Origin: Sulfitobacter aestuariivivens
GTDB lineage: Bacteria; Pseudomonadota; Alphaproteobacteria; Rhodobacterales; Rhodobacteraceae
DNA: 64,000 nucleotides
NCBI RefSeq assembly: GCF_014763045.1
Contig: NZ_JACTAG010000003.1
Coordinates: 248,001-312,000, forward strand
Direction of reading: 5' to 3'
Shown: in pieces, positions 16,195-24,641 of the stretch
Numbering within the stretch: position 1 is the first letter of the stretch
Layout of the letters: each line of letters begins with the position of its first letter
The notes under the pieces: generated by a model
Database searches by the model: none
Seen by the model: only the letters and a program-made list of their open reading frames with translations
Told to the model about the DNA's origin: nothing
Made by a program: the position numbers and the translations under genes

Positions 16195-17496
16195 TTAATG
16201 CGTATAGGTCATCATCGATGGCAGGTAGAGCGACAGCGCCGGGACCAGTGCCAGTAGAATGATGCGGAAGATGTCTGCGATCCAGAAGGGGGTCACCCCC
16301 TTGAAGATTGTCTTGACGGAGACATCCCGCAGCACCCCTTTCAGGACGAACACATTCATCCCGATGGGTGGTGTGATCAAACTGATCTCGGTTGCGACCA
16401 CCACAAGGATACCGAACCAGATCAGATCAAATCCGAGCCCTTCGACCAGCGGGGCAAAAATCGGCACGGTCAGCAGGATCATCGAGAGCGATTCAAAAAC
16501 GCAGCCCAACACCAGATAGATCAGCAGGATCATGAAGATGATGCCCATGGGCGGAAAATCGAACCCGTTCGCGATGGCCAGCAATGCATCCGGCAGCCCG
16601 GCGCGATTGACGAAGTTGGAAAAGATCATCGCGCCAAAGAGCACCATAAAGAGCTTGGCCGTGGTCAGGGTTGTCTCGCGACTGACCTCCATCACGACCT
16701 TCCAGCTAAGCGCGCCGCGGAAGTAGGCGATGGCGATGGCGCCCGCGGCCCCCATGCCTGCCGCTTCGGTCGGGGTGAACGCGCCGATGTAGATGCCGCC
16801 GATGACGAATATGAAAAGCCCCAGCGTTGCCCAGACATCGCGCAAAGCGCCGAGCCGTTCGCCCCAGCCCGAGCGTTCGCCGGCGGGGCCGGCGGCAGGG
16901 TTGCGGGTGACCACAAAAAGGACCGCCGCAAGATAGAACAGCACACCAATCAACCCGGGCAACACGCCCGCGATGAAGAGTTTGCCAACCGAGACATTGG
17001 TGATCAGCCCATAGATCACGAGGATCACGGACGGCGGGATCAGGATGCCAAGGGTGCCGCCTGCCGCGATGGAGGCGGTGGCAAGGCTGTCGTCGTATTT
17101 GTAGCGGCGCATCTCGGGCATTGAGACCTTGGACATGGTCGCCGCCGTGGCCAGCGACGAGCCGCAGATGGCAGAAAACATGCCACAGGCCGTGATCGTC
17201 GACATGGCCAGCCCGCCCTTGCGGTGGCCCAGGAATGCGTAAGCGGCACGGTACAGTTCGCGGGCCATGCCGCCGCGATCCACCATAAGGCCCATCAGGA
17301 TAAAGAGAGGGACCACCGACAGCCCGTAGGATTGCCCGGAATCGATCACCAGTCGCGCGGCGTTGGACATGCCAGCGCGGTAGCTGGAAAGTTCGGAAAA
17401 GCCGATGAACCCAACCAGACCCAGTGCAAGGCCCAGAGGCATGCGCATAAAGGCCAACAGCAGGACGGCGGCAAAGCCAATCAGCGCGGCAGTCAT
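16195..17496 (-). CDS. dctM: TRAP transporter large permease subunit (DctM)
   Basis: The 433-residue protein has about 12 membrane segments and typical DctM stretches (GSSLATAATMSKVSMPEM, ITPPIGMNVFVLKG). It forms the sodium-driven channel of a tripartite TRAP transporter with the small subunit and binding protein encoded just upstream. Its start overlaps the stop of dctQ by four bases. The substrate is probably an organic or sugar acid, given the enzymes beyond the binding protein. Confidence 0.95.
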   Translation of the reverse strand: MTAALIGFAAVLLLAFMRMPLGLALGLVGFIGFSELSSYRAGMSNAARLVIDSGQSYGLSVVPLFILMGLMVDRGGMARELYRAAYAFLGHRKGGLAMSTITACGMFSAICGSSLATAATMSKVSMPEMRRYKYDDSLATASIAAGGTLGILIPPSVILVIYGLITNVSVGKLFIAGVLPGLIGVLFYLAAVLFVVTRNPAAGPAGERSGWGERLGALRDVWATLGLFIFVIGGIYIGAFTPTEAAGMGAAGAIAIAYFRGALSWKVVMEVSRETTLTTAKLFMVLFGAMIFSNFVNRAGLPDALLAIANGFDFPPMGIIFMILLIYLVLGCVFESLSMILLTVPIFAPLVEGLGFDLIWFGILVVVATEISLITPPIGMNVFVLKGVLRDVSVKTIFKGVTPFWIADIFRIILLALVPALSLYLPSMMTYTH

Positions 17497-18020
17497 ATGC
17501 CTTCCTCGTGATGTTCATCGGGCAGGGTGCCCGGCGTCATGAGTATCGACAGCAGCCGCACGAAGGCACAAAAGGCCGCGACAAAGATCGACAGGGTGAT
17601 GAAGCCGACAATGGGCCAGCGCGGAATGTGAAGGTATTCGGTGGTATCGCCGTCTTCCATGGCGCGCACCGCATAGTCATAGACACGGTCGCCGATGTAA
17701 TAGGCCACCACGATCGTCAGCCCCAGTGTCACGATCGCCGTCGCCCAGCCGATCCAGCCACGCCGGAAAAGGGGGATCAGGTCAACGATGATGTGGTCGT
17801 TGCGCAAAAACATGAAGGGAAACGAAAAAAAGATGATGCCCGCCATGCACAGGCGCACAAGTTCAACTGCGCCAACCAGCGGGCTTGCGAAAAAGTAACG
17901 CCCGATGACGTCAACACAGGTCAAAGCCACCAGCCCAAGCAGGATCACGGCGGCCATATTGGCAAGAAAGAGGCTGGCGGTATCCACCAGCCTCTCTGTC
18001 TTTTTGACGGTATCTCGCAT
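17493..18020 (-). CDS. dctQ: TRAP transporter small permease subunit (DctQ)
   Basis: The 175-residue protein has four predicted membrane helices (about residues 15-37, 50-68, 88-108 and 135-158) and the early helix pattern ALTCVDVIGRYFF of DctQ. It partners DctM. It lies between dctP (17-base gap) and dctM (4-base overlap), so the three genes form one transcript. Confidence 0.95.
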   Translation of the reverse strand: MRDTVKKTERLVDTASLFLANMAAVILLGLVALTCVDVIGRYFFASPLVGAVELVRLCMAGIIFFSFPFMFLRNDHIIVDLIPLFRRGWIGWATAIVTLGLTIVVAYYIGDRVYDYAVRAMEDGDTTEYLHIPRWPIVGFITLSIFVAAFCAFVRLLSILMTPGTLPDEHHEEGI

Positions 18021-18037
18021 CAGCGATCAGGTCCGCC

Positions 18038-19042
18038 TTACTTGATCTGTGACTTCAGATACTCCAGCGCAGCCGCGCCGTCGACACCGGTGGCGCTGAT
18101 CTCTTCCAGCACAGCCGCTTCGATGCCTGCGGTTTTTTCCTTGAAGTAGGACCGCTGTGCATCATCCAATTCGATCACGTTCAAGCCGAATTCGGCCTGC
18201 GCCTTTTCGCGGCCAAAGTCGTCTGCGGCATCCCAGTGCTGTCCGATGGTACGGGCCAGTTCCACGCCGCGCATGTCGTCAACGCATTTCTTGTTGGCAT
18301 CCGACAGGCCGTCGTAGGTGTCTTTGTTCATCAGCAAGCCGAAGGATGTCGTGTACATGCCATCGGGATTCACGTAGCTGAATTTGGTCAGCTCTGCCGT
18401 CTTGAAGGCATAGAGCGATTCCGCCGGGAAAAAGACGCCTTCGGCAACGCCCGATGCAATCGTCTCATAAACCGCCGGGGCCGGGACGTTCACGCCTGCC
18501 ACGCCGAGGGCTGTGCCGACCATGTTGGCCACACCGCCACCGACGCGCAATTTCATGCCGTCGATGCTTTTGTACCCATCGGAAAGCTCATCAACCGTAT
18601 TCAGAAGACCGGGGCCATGGGTGAAGTTGGCGAGGACCTCCACGCCTTTGGCTTCGCCCGCTGCATCGAGGTATTTCTCGGCCGTCATCTGGAAGGCCAC
18701 CGACATCTGTTCGGCGTTGCCGGGGATGCCCGGCAGTTCCGCCAGTTTGGTCGTGACGAACTTGCCCGGCGTGTAGCCGTGCACAATCCAGCCCATGTCA
18801 GCCACACCGTCACGGATGGTGTCGTATTGCGCAGGGGGTGGGGCAAGGCCGAATTCGATCTTGGCTGTCAGGTCGCCACCGGAGCATTCCGAAAGCGTAT
18901 CCGCGATATAGGGGAAAGTCACCGAATTCATCGAATGGTTAGGCCCTGCCCAGGATGAAATGGTCAGGACGGTTTCGGCAGAGGCTGTCGTTGCCGCAAG
19001 CGCAAGCGCCAGTGCTGCAGAGCCTTTCAACAGGTGTTTCAT
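18038..19042 (-). CDS. dctP: TRAP transporter substrate-binding protein (DctP)
   Basis: The start is chosen at 19042, where GGGAGACACTC precedes the ATG and a Sec signal peptide follows directly (MKHLLKGSAALALALAATTASA-ET). An in-frame codon 36 bases upstream would bury the signal. The mature protein is a DctP-type periplasmic binding protein of about 312 residues with the usual middle strand SIDGMKLRVGGG containing the ligand-binding Arg. It hands substrate to the DctQM permease. It diverges from the 2-hydroxyacid dehydrogenase, suggesting common control. Confidence 0.93.
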   Translation of the reverse strand: MKHLLKGSAALALALAATTASAETVLTISSWAGPNHSMNSVTFPYIADTLSECSGGDLTAKIEFGLAPPPAQYDTIRDGVADMGWIVHGYTPGKFVTTKLAELPGIPGNAEQMSVAFQMTAEKYLDAAGEAKGVEVLANFTHGPGLLNTVDELSDGYKSIDGMKLRVGGGVANMVGTALGVAGVNVPAPAVYETIASGVAEGVFFPAESLYAFKTAELTKFSYVNPDGMYTTSFGLLMNKDTYDGLSDANKKCVDDMRGVELARTIGQHWDAADDFGREKAQAEFGLNVIELDDAQRSYFKEKTAGIEAAVLEEISATGVDGAAALEYLKSQIK

Positions 19043-19217
19043 GAGTGTCTCCCTTAATTTGCATGAATTTTCATTCATTTTGTGGTGTCCGCACTAAAAC
19101 AAGATCAGATGCGGCTTGGCAAGCGCTGAGACGGGCCCGGCTGTTGCTCTTGTGCGGATGATTGTTGACAGTTCTGTGCCATCCCGCAACACAATTTGCG
19201 ACCCCAAGGAGATCCTC

Positions 19218-20159
19218 ATGACTAAAACCCTTGCCATCGGCCATTACACAGCTGACGAAGCGGCAGAGCTGGGGGCTGCATTTGGCCCGCATTGTGTCGC
19301 CTCGTCAGGGGATGTTGCAAAGATCGAGCTTGCCGCGCGGTCGCAGATCAGTGTCGTGGCGTTCAAGGATCATGACCCGTTTGGTGCCAGTGAGATGGAC
19401 GCGCTGCCGCAGCTGCAACTGATCGCCAACTATGGGGTCGGCTTTGACGCCATTGATATGGCCGCAGCACGCGCCCGGGGGATCCGTGTGACCAATACGC
19501 CTGATGTGTTGAACGATGATGTCGCTGATCTGGCGATTGCGATGTGGCTTGCGCAGGGTCGGCAGATGCGCGCGGCTGAAACATGGGTCCGCGAGGGGCA
19601 ATGGCAACGCGGCGCAGGACCGGTGCCGCTGAACCGGAAGATGAGTGGCGGCGTGGCCGGGATCATGGGCATGGGGCGTATCGGGCGGGCGATCGCGGAT
19701 CGGCTGGCGGCGTTTGGAACGGAAATCCACTATCATGCAAGGGGTCGCAAAGAGACGCCCGGCTGGACGTTTCAATCCGATCCCGTGGCCTTGGCCGAGG
19801 CGGTCGATTTTCTGTTCGTCGCGCTGGTTGGTGGGTCTGAGACAAAGAACTACGTATCTGCTGAGGTAATCAACGCGCTGGGACCGCGTGGCGTTCTCAT
19901 CAACATCTCGCGGGGGAGCACGGTGGATGAAGGTGCTCTGCTGGACGCTTTGGAGAACGGGAAACTGGCCGGGGCGGGGCTGGATGTGTTCCTGAATGAG
20001 CCCCGGATTGACCCGCGCTTTCTGGCATTGGAAAACGTCGTGCTGCAACCGCATCAGGGGTCCGGTACTTCAGAGACTCGCGCCGCAATGGCGCAGTTGC
20101 AGCGCGATAATATCGCGGCGCATTTTGCGGGCACCGATTTGCTGACACCGGTGAATTGA
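19218..20159 (+). CDS. D-2-hydroxyacid dehydrogenase (hydroxypyruvate/glyoxylate reductase type)
   Basis: The start at 19218 is preceded by AAGGAGATCCTC; an earlier in-frame start at 19116 would add 34 unrelated residues. The 313-residue protein has the NAD(P) motif GMGRIG, followed in order by the catalytic Arg (NISRGSTVDE), Glu (LNEPRID) and His (LQPHQGSG). It reduces a 2-keto acid or oxidises a D-2-hydroxyacid; by context it is probably the entry or exit step of the sugar-acid route served by the TRAP transporter. A TTGACA at 19165-19170 may be its -35. Exact substrate unknown. Confidence 0.9.
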   Translation: MTKTLAIGHYTADEAAELGAAFGPHCVASSGDVAKIELAARSQISVVAFKDHDPFGASEMDALPQLQLIANYGVGFDAIDMAAARARGIRVTNTPDVLNDDVADLAIAMWLAQGRQMRAAETWVREGQWQRGAGPVPLNRKMSGGVAGIMGMGRIGRAIADRLAAFGTEIHYHARGRKETPGWTFQSDPVALAEAVDFLFVALVGGSETKNYVSAEVINALGPRGVLINISRGSTVDEGALLDALENGKLAGAGLDVFLNEPRIDPRFLALENVVLQPHQGSGTSETRAAMAQLQRDNIAAHFAGTDLLTPVN

Positions 20160-20201
20160 GCGGGGCCGGTTCACATCCGGAGCCTGCGCGCGTCGCGGCT
20201 G

Positions 20202-21158
20202 CTATTTATCCTCTTCCAGATAGTACCGTACGTTGTCCTCAAAGCTGTCATCCGCGCCAAGGCCAAGCCGTTCTGCCTTGTCGGCGTGGATGTCCCACTT
20301 CCAACCCGACACGATGCGCCTGACCTCTGGCTGGTCCTCCCACCGAATGAGTTTGGCCGGTTCGGGTCCTGCGACGGCAGTCATCGCGTCGATCAGCTGA
20401 CGGATAGACCATGTGCGCCCCGGCATCTGCATGCAGCGATTCATGCCTAGGTCGCTGGCGGCAACTTCGGCCCCGATAACCAAGTTTTCGGCGCATTTCC
20501 GGGGACTGAGATAATAGTGCAGGAAGTTGTCGTCGACGGGGCAGACCGCTTCGACCCCGTTCAAGGGCTCGCGCAGGATTGATGACATAAAGCTGGAGGC
20601 CGCAAGGTTCGCTTTGCCCGGCCGCACCGAAATGGTTGGCAACCGAAAGCCGCGTCCGTCGATAAAGCCCTTGCGCGTATAATCATTGATCAGAATTTCC
20701 GCGATAGCCTTTTGCCCGCCATAGGATGTCTGCGGATTGAGGTTGCTGTGATCGCCAAGGGGGTCGGTCACCTCACCGCCGTAGACTGCGATGGAGGAAG
20801 TAAAGACCACGACCGGGCAGGTGCCCAGCGCGCGACAACGCTCAAGCACATTGAGCGGGCCGTGCAGGTTCACGTTCATGCCAAGGTCGAAATCGGTTTC
20901 TGCCTGCCCGGAGACGATGGCGGCCAACAGGTAGATCACGTCATCGTCCTGCGCGATCGTCTCTGCGACCGAAGTGGCGTCGGCGATATCGCACACCTTG
21001 GTCTCAATCGAAAAGGGCGCATTGACGGGCGCAGGTGACACAATGTCAGCCAGAGTAATCCGCGCGATGTCCTTGCCGCGCAACCTGCCTTTGCGCGCGA
21101 GTGCAGTTGCGAGCTTTTGGCCGACCACCCCGCCGCCACCGATGATGAGAATGTTCAT
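20202..21158 (-). CDS. denD: NAD-dependent D-erythronate dehydrogenase-like epimerase-family protein
   Basis: The 318-residue extended SDR has the NAD motif GGGGVVG at the N-terminus, Ser in VFTSSIAVYG and the YxxxK pair in SYGGQKA. Its sequence pattern (GFRLPTISVRPGKANLAASSF) is that of DenD, which oxidises D-erythronate at C2 to the 3-keto acid precursor in four-carbon acid degradation. The usual partners OtnK, OtnC and OtnI are not here, so the true substrate may differ. It diverges from the first SDR gene over about 150 bases. Confidence 0.75.
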   Translation of the reverse strand: MNILIIGGGGVVGQKLATALARKGRLRGKDIARITLADIVSPAPVNAPFSIETKVCDIADATSVAETIAQDDDVIYLLAAIVSGQAETDFDLGMNVNLHGPLNVLERCRALGTCPVVVFTSSIAVYGGEVTDPLGDHSNLNPQTSYGGQKAIAEILINDYTRKGFIDGRGFRLPTISVRPGKANLAASSFMSSILREPLNGVEAVCPVDDNFLHYYLSPRKCAENLVIGAEVAASDLGMNRCMQMPGRTWSIRQLIDAMTAVAGPEPAKLIRWEDQPEVRRIVSGWKWDIHADKAERLGLGADDSFEDNVRYYLEEDK

Positions 21159-21306
21159 GCGCCCCTCCGATACCGTCTGCGCATGACGCTAGCCTGCGCG
21201 GCAGCCTGCGTCCACGGCTGGTGGAACGTGCGCCGGGCGCGGGTCGCTCTGGCCTAGGCGCACAAGACCTGCCACAACTGGTCCAGCAGCCGAGGAGAGG
21301 GGACAA

Positions 21307-22038
21307 ATGCCATCCATTATCATCACTGGTGCAGGCAGCGGTGTGGGCCGTGCGACCGCGCATGCGTTCATCGAGGCGGGTTGGGATGTCGGGCTTGTTG
21401 GACGGCGAGAGGGGCCACTGGCCGAAACCGCAGGTGGGTCAGATGCGCTGGTTCTGCCCTGCGATGTGACGGATGCTGAGGCGGTGGATTTGGCCTTTGA
21501 GACGGGGCTGGAGACCTGGGGCAGGATTGATGCGCTGTTCAACAACGCAGGTGTGAGCCTGGGCGGTGCGCCAATCGACGAACTATCGGTCGAGGATATC
21601 CGCGGCCTGCTGGACGTGAATGTGATGGGCGCGTTCATTGCAGCACGCGCGGCCTTTGGCGTGATGCGCCGACAGGATCCGCAGGGGGGGCGGATCATCA
21701 ACAACGGATCGGTGTCAGCGCAGGTGCCGCGCTGGGGGTCGGCGCCATACACGGCATCGAAACATGCGATCACTGGATTGACGCGATCTTTGTCACTGGA
21801 TGGGCGTCCCTTCAACATCGCCTGCGGCCAGATCGACATCGGCAATGCCCTGACAGAGATGGCGCAGAAGATGACCGAGGGCGTCCCGCAGGCAGACGGT
21901 GCCATCGCGGTTGAACCGGTGATGGATGTGCGCGACGTCGCCCAGAGCGTGCTGCACATGACCAGCCTGCCGCTGAAGGCCAATGTGCAGTTCATGACCG
22001 TCATGGCCACCAACATGCCCTACATCGGGCGGGGATGA
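21307..22038 (+). CDS. Short-chain dehydrogenase/reductase
   Basis: The 243-residue classical SDR has TGAGSGVG (cofactor), NNAG, the catalytic Ser in NNGSVSA and YTASK. It starts after GAGGAGAGGGGACAA. The second SDR follows ten bases downstream and an FAH-family hydrolase after that, so the three are co-transcribed. It probably oxidises a sugar, sugar lactone precursor or sugar acid at one hydroxyl. An exact substrate cannot be set. Confidence 0.88.
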   Translation: MPSIIITGAGSGVGRATAHAFIEAGWDVGLVGRREGPLAETAGGSDALVLPCDVTDAEAVDLAFETGLETWGRIDALFNNAGVSLGGAPIDELSVEDIRGLLDVNVMGAFIAARAAFGVMRRQDPQGGRIINNGSVSAQVPRWGSAPYTASKHAITGLTRSLSLDGRPFNIACGQIDIGNALTEMAQKMTEGVPQADGAIAVEPVMDVRDVAQSVLHMTSLPLKANVQFMTVMATNMPYIGRG

Positions 22039-22048
22039 GGAGACCATC

Positions 22049-22795
22049 ATGGGAAGGCTGACAGGCAAGCGCGCACTTGTTACCGCGGCGGGGCAGGGCA
22101 TCGGCCGCGCCTCTGCATTGGCCATGGCCGCCGAAGGCGCACAAGTTTTTGCGACGGATGTGAACAGTGATCTGCTGGCTGACCTCGCTGGACGGGACGG
22201 GATTGAAACGGCCCATCTTGATGTGCGGGACCGCGCCAGTGTCAAGGCTGGCGTCAGCGCGGCCCAACCGGATATATTGTTCAACTGCGCGGGTTACGTG
22301 CATCACGGCACGGTGCAGGATGCATCGGACGATGATCTGGATTTTGCCTTCGATCTCAATGTCCGGTCAATGGTGCGCAGCATCCAGGCGGCGCTGCCGG
22401 GGATGCTGGACCGCGGACAGGGATCGATTATCAACATGTCCTCGGCGGTTTCAAGCATCATCGGTGCGCCCAATCGGTTCATCTATGGCGCGACCAAGGC
22501 TGCGGTGATTGGGCTGACGAAATCGGTGGCGGTTGACTACATCACCAAAGGAATCCGCTGTAATTGTATCTGCCCCGGCACCGTGGAAAGCCCCAGCTGG
22601 CATGACCGGGTCGCCGCACTGGGTGAAGAGATGGGCAGCTATGACGCAGCACTCGAAGCCTTTGTTTCGCGTCAGCCGATGGGTCGTGTCGCCGCGCCCG
22701 AAGAAATCGCGGCACTGGTGGTCTATCTTGCCAGCGACGAAAGTGCATTCACCACCGGACAGGCGCATGTCATTGATGGCGGCTGGTCAGGGTAA
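22049..22795 (+). CDS. SDR resembling 2-keto-3-deoxy-L-fuconate dehydrogenase/BDH2
   Basis: The 248-residue SDR has TAAGQGIG, NCAG, NMSSAVSS and YGATK. Its pattern (RFIYGATKAAVIGLTKSVA, then GIRCNCICPGTVESPS) is typical of the group holding animal BDH2 and bacterial 2-keto-3-deoxy-L-fuconate dehydrogenases. Those act just before a 2,4-diketo acid hydrolase, and exactly such an FAH-family gene follows 23 bases later. I infer the pair oxidises and then splits a 2-keto-3-deoxy sugar acid to pyruvate and a hydroxyacid. The upstream dehydratase is not in the window. Confidence 0.8.
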   Translation: MGRLTGKRALVTAAGQGIGRASALAMAAEGAQVFATDVNSDLLADLAGRDGIETAHLDVRDRASVKAGVSAAQPDILFNCAGYVHHGTVQDASDDDLDFAFDLNVRSMVRSIQAALPGMLDRGQGSIINMSSAVSSIIGAPNRFIYGATKAAVIGLTKSVAVDYITKGIRCNCICPGTVESPSWHDRVAALGEEMGSYDAALEAFVSRQPMGRVAAPEEIAALVVYLASDESAFTTGQAHVIDGGWSG

Positions 22796-22818
22796 CGGGT
22801 CAAGAAAAAGGACAGAAT

Positions 22819-23667
22819 ATGAAATTGCTACGCTATGGTGCGCCGGGTTTGGAAAAGCCGGGCCTGCTGGATCAGAATGGCACGCTGCGCGATCTCTCCG
22901 GTCATGTGGACGATATCGCGGGCGATGTCCTGTCAGACGACGGGCTGGAAAAGCTGCGCGCGATTGATCTGGCCAGCCTGCCCGCAGTGGAAGGCACTCC
23001 GCGGTTGGGGCCTTGCGTCGGGAGGATTGGCAAATTCTGTTGTATTGGCCTCAACTACTCCGACCATGCGGCAGAGACCGGTGCGGCGATACCAGAGCAT
23101 CCGATCTTGTTCATGAAGGCGAATTCCGCCGTGGTCGGCCCCAATGATACGGTGATGATGCCGCGCGGCTCCACCTCGACGGATTGGGAATGCGAACTTG
23201 GTGTCGTGATCGGGACGACGGCAAAGTACGTCGACAAGGCCAATGCGCTTGATCATGTCGCGGGCTATTGTGTCGTGAATGACGTCTCAGAGCGGCACTT
23301 CCAGAACAAGCTTACCGGGCAGTGGACCAAGGGCAAAAGCTGCGACACGTTCGGGCCGACGGGCCCTTGGCTGGTCACCCGGGATGAGGTCACCGACCCC
23401 CAGGCGCTGGGGATGTATCTGGATGTGAATGGCAAGCGGATGCAAACCGGAAACACCGCCACGATGATCTTTACCGTGGCCGAGATCATAGAGCACCTCA
23501 GCGCGCTCTTTACGCTACATCCGGGCGATGTGATATCAACGGGCACGCCACCCGGTGTGGCGCTGGGCATGAAACCGCAGCCGATCTTCCTCAGGAAAGG
23601 CGATGTGATGGAATTGGGCATCGACGGTCTGGGTGTCCAGCGGCAGGATGTTGGTCAGGATGACTAG
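22819..23667 (+). CDS. FAH-family hydrolase, 2,4-diketo-3-deoxy-sugar-acid type
   Basis: The 282-residue protein has an N-terminal cap (about residues 1-65) and the FAH catalytic barrel with the metal ligands ECE (in TDWECELGVVIG) and the later Asp in NDVSERHF; STGTPPGVALG closes the site. Relatives are labelled ureidoglycolate lyase or 2,4-diketo-3-deoxy-L-fuconate hydrolase. The preceding KDF-dehydrogenase-like gene favours the latter: hydrolysis of a 2,4-diketo acid to pyruvate plus a small hydroxyacid, which the nearby 2-hydroxyacid dehydrogenase could use. Confidence 0.85.
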   Translation: MKLLRYGAPGLEKPGLLDQNGTLRDLSGHVDDIAGDVLSDDGLEKLRAIDLASLPAVEGTPRLGPCVGRIGKFCCIGLNYSDHAAETGAAIPEHPILFMKANSAVVGPNDTVMMPRGSTSTDWECELGVVIGTTAKYVDKANALDHVAGYCVVNDVSERHFQNKLTGQWTKGKSCDTFGPTGPWLVTRDEVTDPQALGMYLDVNGKRMQTGNTATMIFTVAEIIEHLSALFTLHPGDVISTGTPPGVALGMKPQPIFLRKGDVMELGIDGLGVQRQDVGQDD

Positions 23668-23791
23668 GCGCTGAGGATGTGGTTTTGGCTTCTTGCGACA
23701 TCTTGAGAAAGACGGGCCGCTTGCACGTATCTCTCAGCGGGGCTGGTACCGCTGTCCGCCTGACCCGTCGAAAACAGTGGGGCCCGTGCAC

Positions 23792-24481
23792 ATGAAAATC
23801 ACGTTCCGGGACGTCAAATCGGACATCCTGTCCAAGATCGTCAAGGGGCATTGGGCGCCCGGCGCGCTGTTGCCGGGCGAGGTCGATCTGGCCGAAACCT
23901 ATGGCTGCGCGCGCGCCACGGTGAATCGCGCGATGCGCGAGCTGGCCGAAGACGGCATCATCGAACGACGGCGCAAGGCCGGAACGCGGGTGCGACAGGC
24001 ACCTGTCAGGCAAGCACGCTTCGATATCCCCATCGTCCGGCGCGAGATCGAGAATAAGGGAGCTGTATACCACTACCAGTTGGTCGGGCGCCACGCGATT
24101 GCGGCACCGGATTGGCTGCGGGCGCGGCTGGATCTGCCGAAGGACGCCCGGGCCTTGCATTTGCGATGCCTGCATACCGCAGATGAAACGCCTTATCAGT
24201 TCGAGGACCGCTGGATTAGTCTCACTGCCTTGCCACAGGCCGAAGACGCGGGCTTTGACAGGGTGGGTCCGAATGAATGGCTGGTGAACACGATCCCTTT
24301 CTCGGACGCCGAAATCAGCTTTTGCGCCACTATTGCAGACAAGACGCTGGCGGATCACCTGTCATGTACGCCCGGCGATCCGCTTTTTGTGGTAGAGCGC
24401 GCCACCTGGTGGGAAGGAAAGGCGGTCACATTTGTCCGGCTGATCCACCCGCCCGGGCACCGCATGACAACCCGCTACTAG
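23792..24481 (+). CDS. hutC: HutC, GntR/HutC-family repressor of histidine utilisation
   Basis: The 229-residue protein has a GntR winged helix (residues about 5-68, LAETYGCARATVNRAMRELA) and a UTRA effector domain. HutC represses hut genes and is released by urocanate. The ATG at 23792 is preferred over an upstream in-frame TTG (23693), which would add 33 residues outside the family. It converges with hutU across a long hairpin. A likely HutC target is the palindrome at 29108-29129, between hutI and hutF. Confidence 0.9.
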   Translation: MKITFRDVKSDILSKIVKGHWAPGALLPGEVDLAETYGCARATVNRAMRELAEDGIIERRRKAGTRVRQAPVRQARFDIPIVRREIENKGAVYHYQLVGRHAIAAPDWLRARLDLPKDARALHLRCLHTADETPYQFEDRWISLTALPQAEDAGFDRVGPNEWLVNTIPFSDAEISFCATIADKTLADHLSCTPGDPLFVVERATWWEGKAVTFVRLIHPPGHRMTTRY

Positions 24482-24526
24482 GCCGCGCAATCGCTACGTT
24501 CGGTGTTTTTTGCTGTCGTCGGAATA

Positions 24527-24588
24527 GGTATTTTCAAAAGGGTGAAACAGAAGGGGTGTCGTTCCAGTTTCACCCTTTTTCAAATACC
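24527..24588. terminator. Bidirectional terminator between hutC and hutU
   Basis: Inverted repeat with 22-bp arms (24527-24548 and 24567-24588) that differ at only two positions, loop 18 bases. The arms hold AAAAGGGTGAAAC and GTTTCACCCTTTTT, so both strands get a stem followed by a T-rich stretch. It sits between the stops of two converging genes, as expected of a shared Rho-independent terminator. The arms are much longer than such sites need. Confidence 0.85.
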
Positions 24589-24641
24589 TTTGCGCCAGCA
24601 TTACAAAACGCGATAGCGCCTGCATTGGCGCGTGGGCGGTC

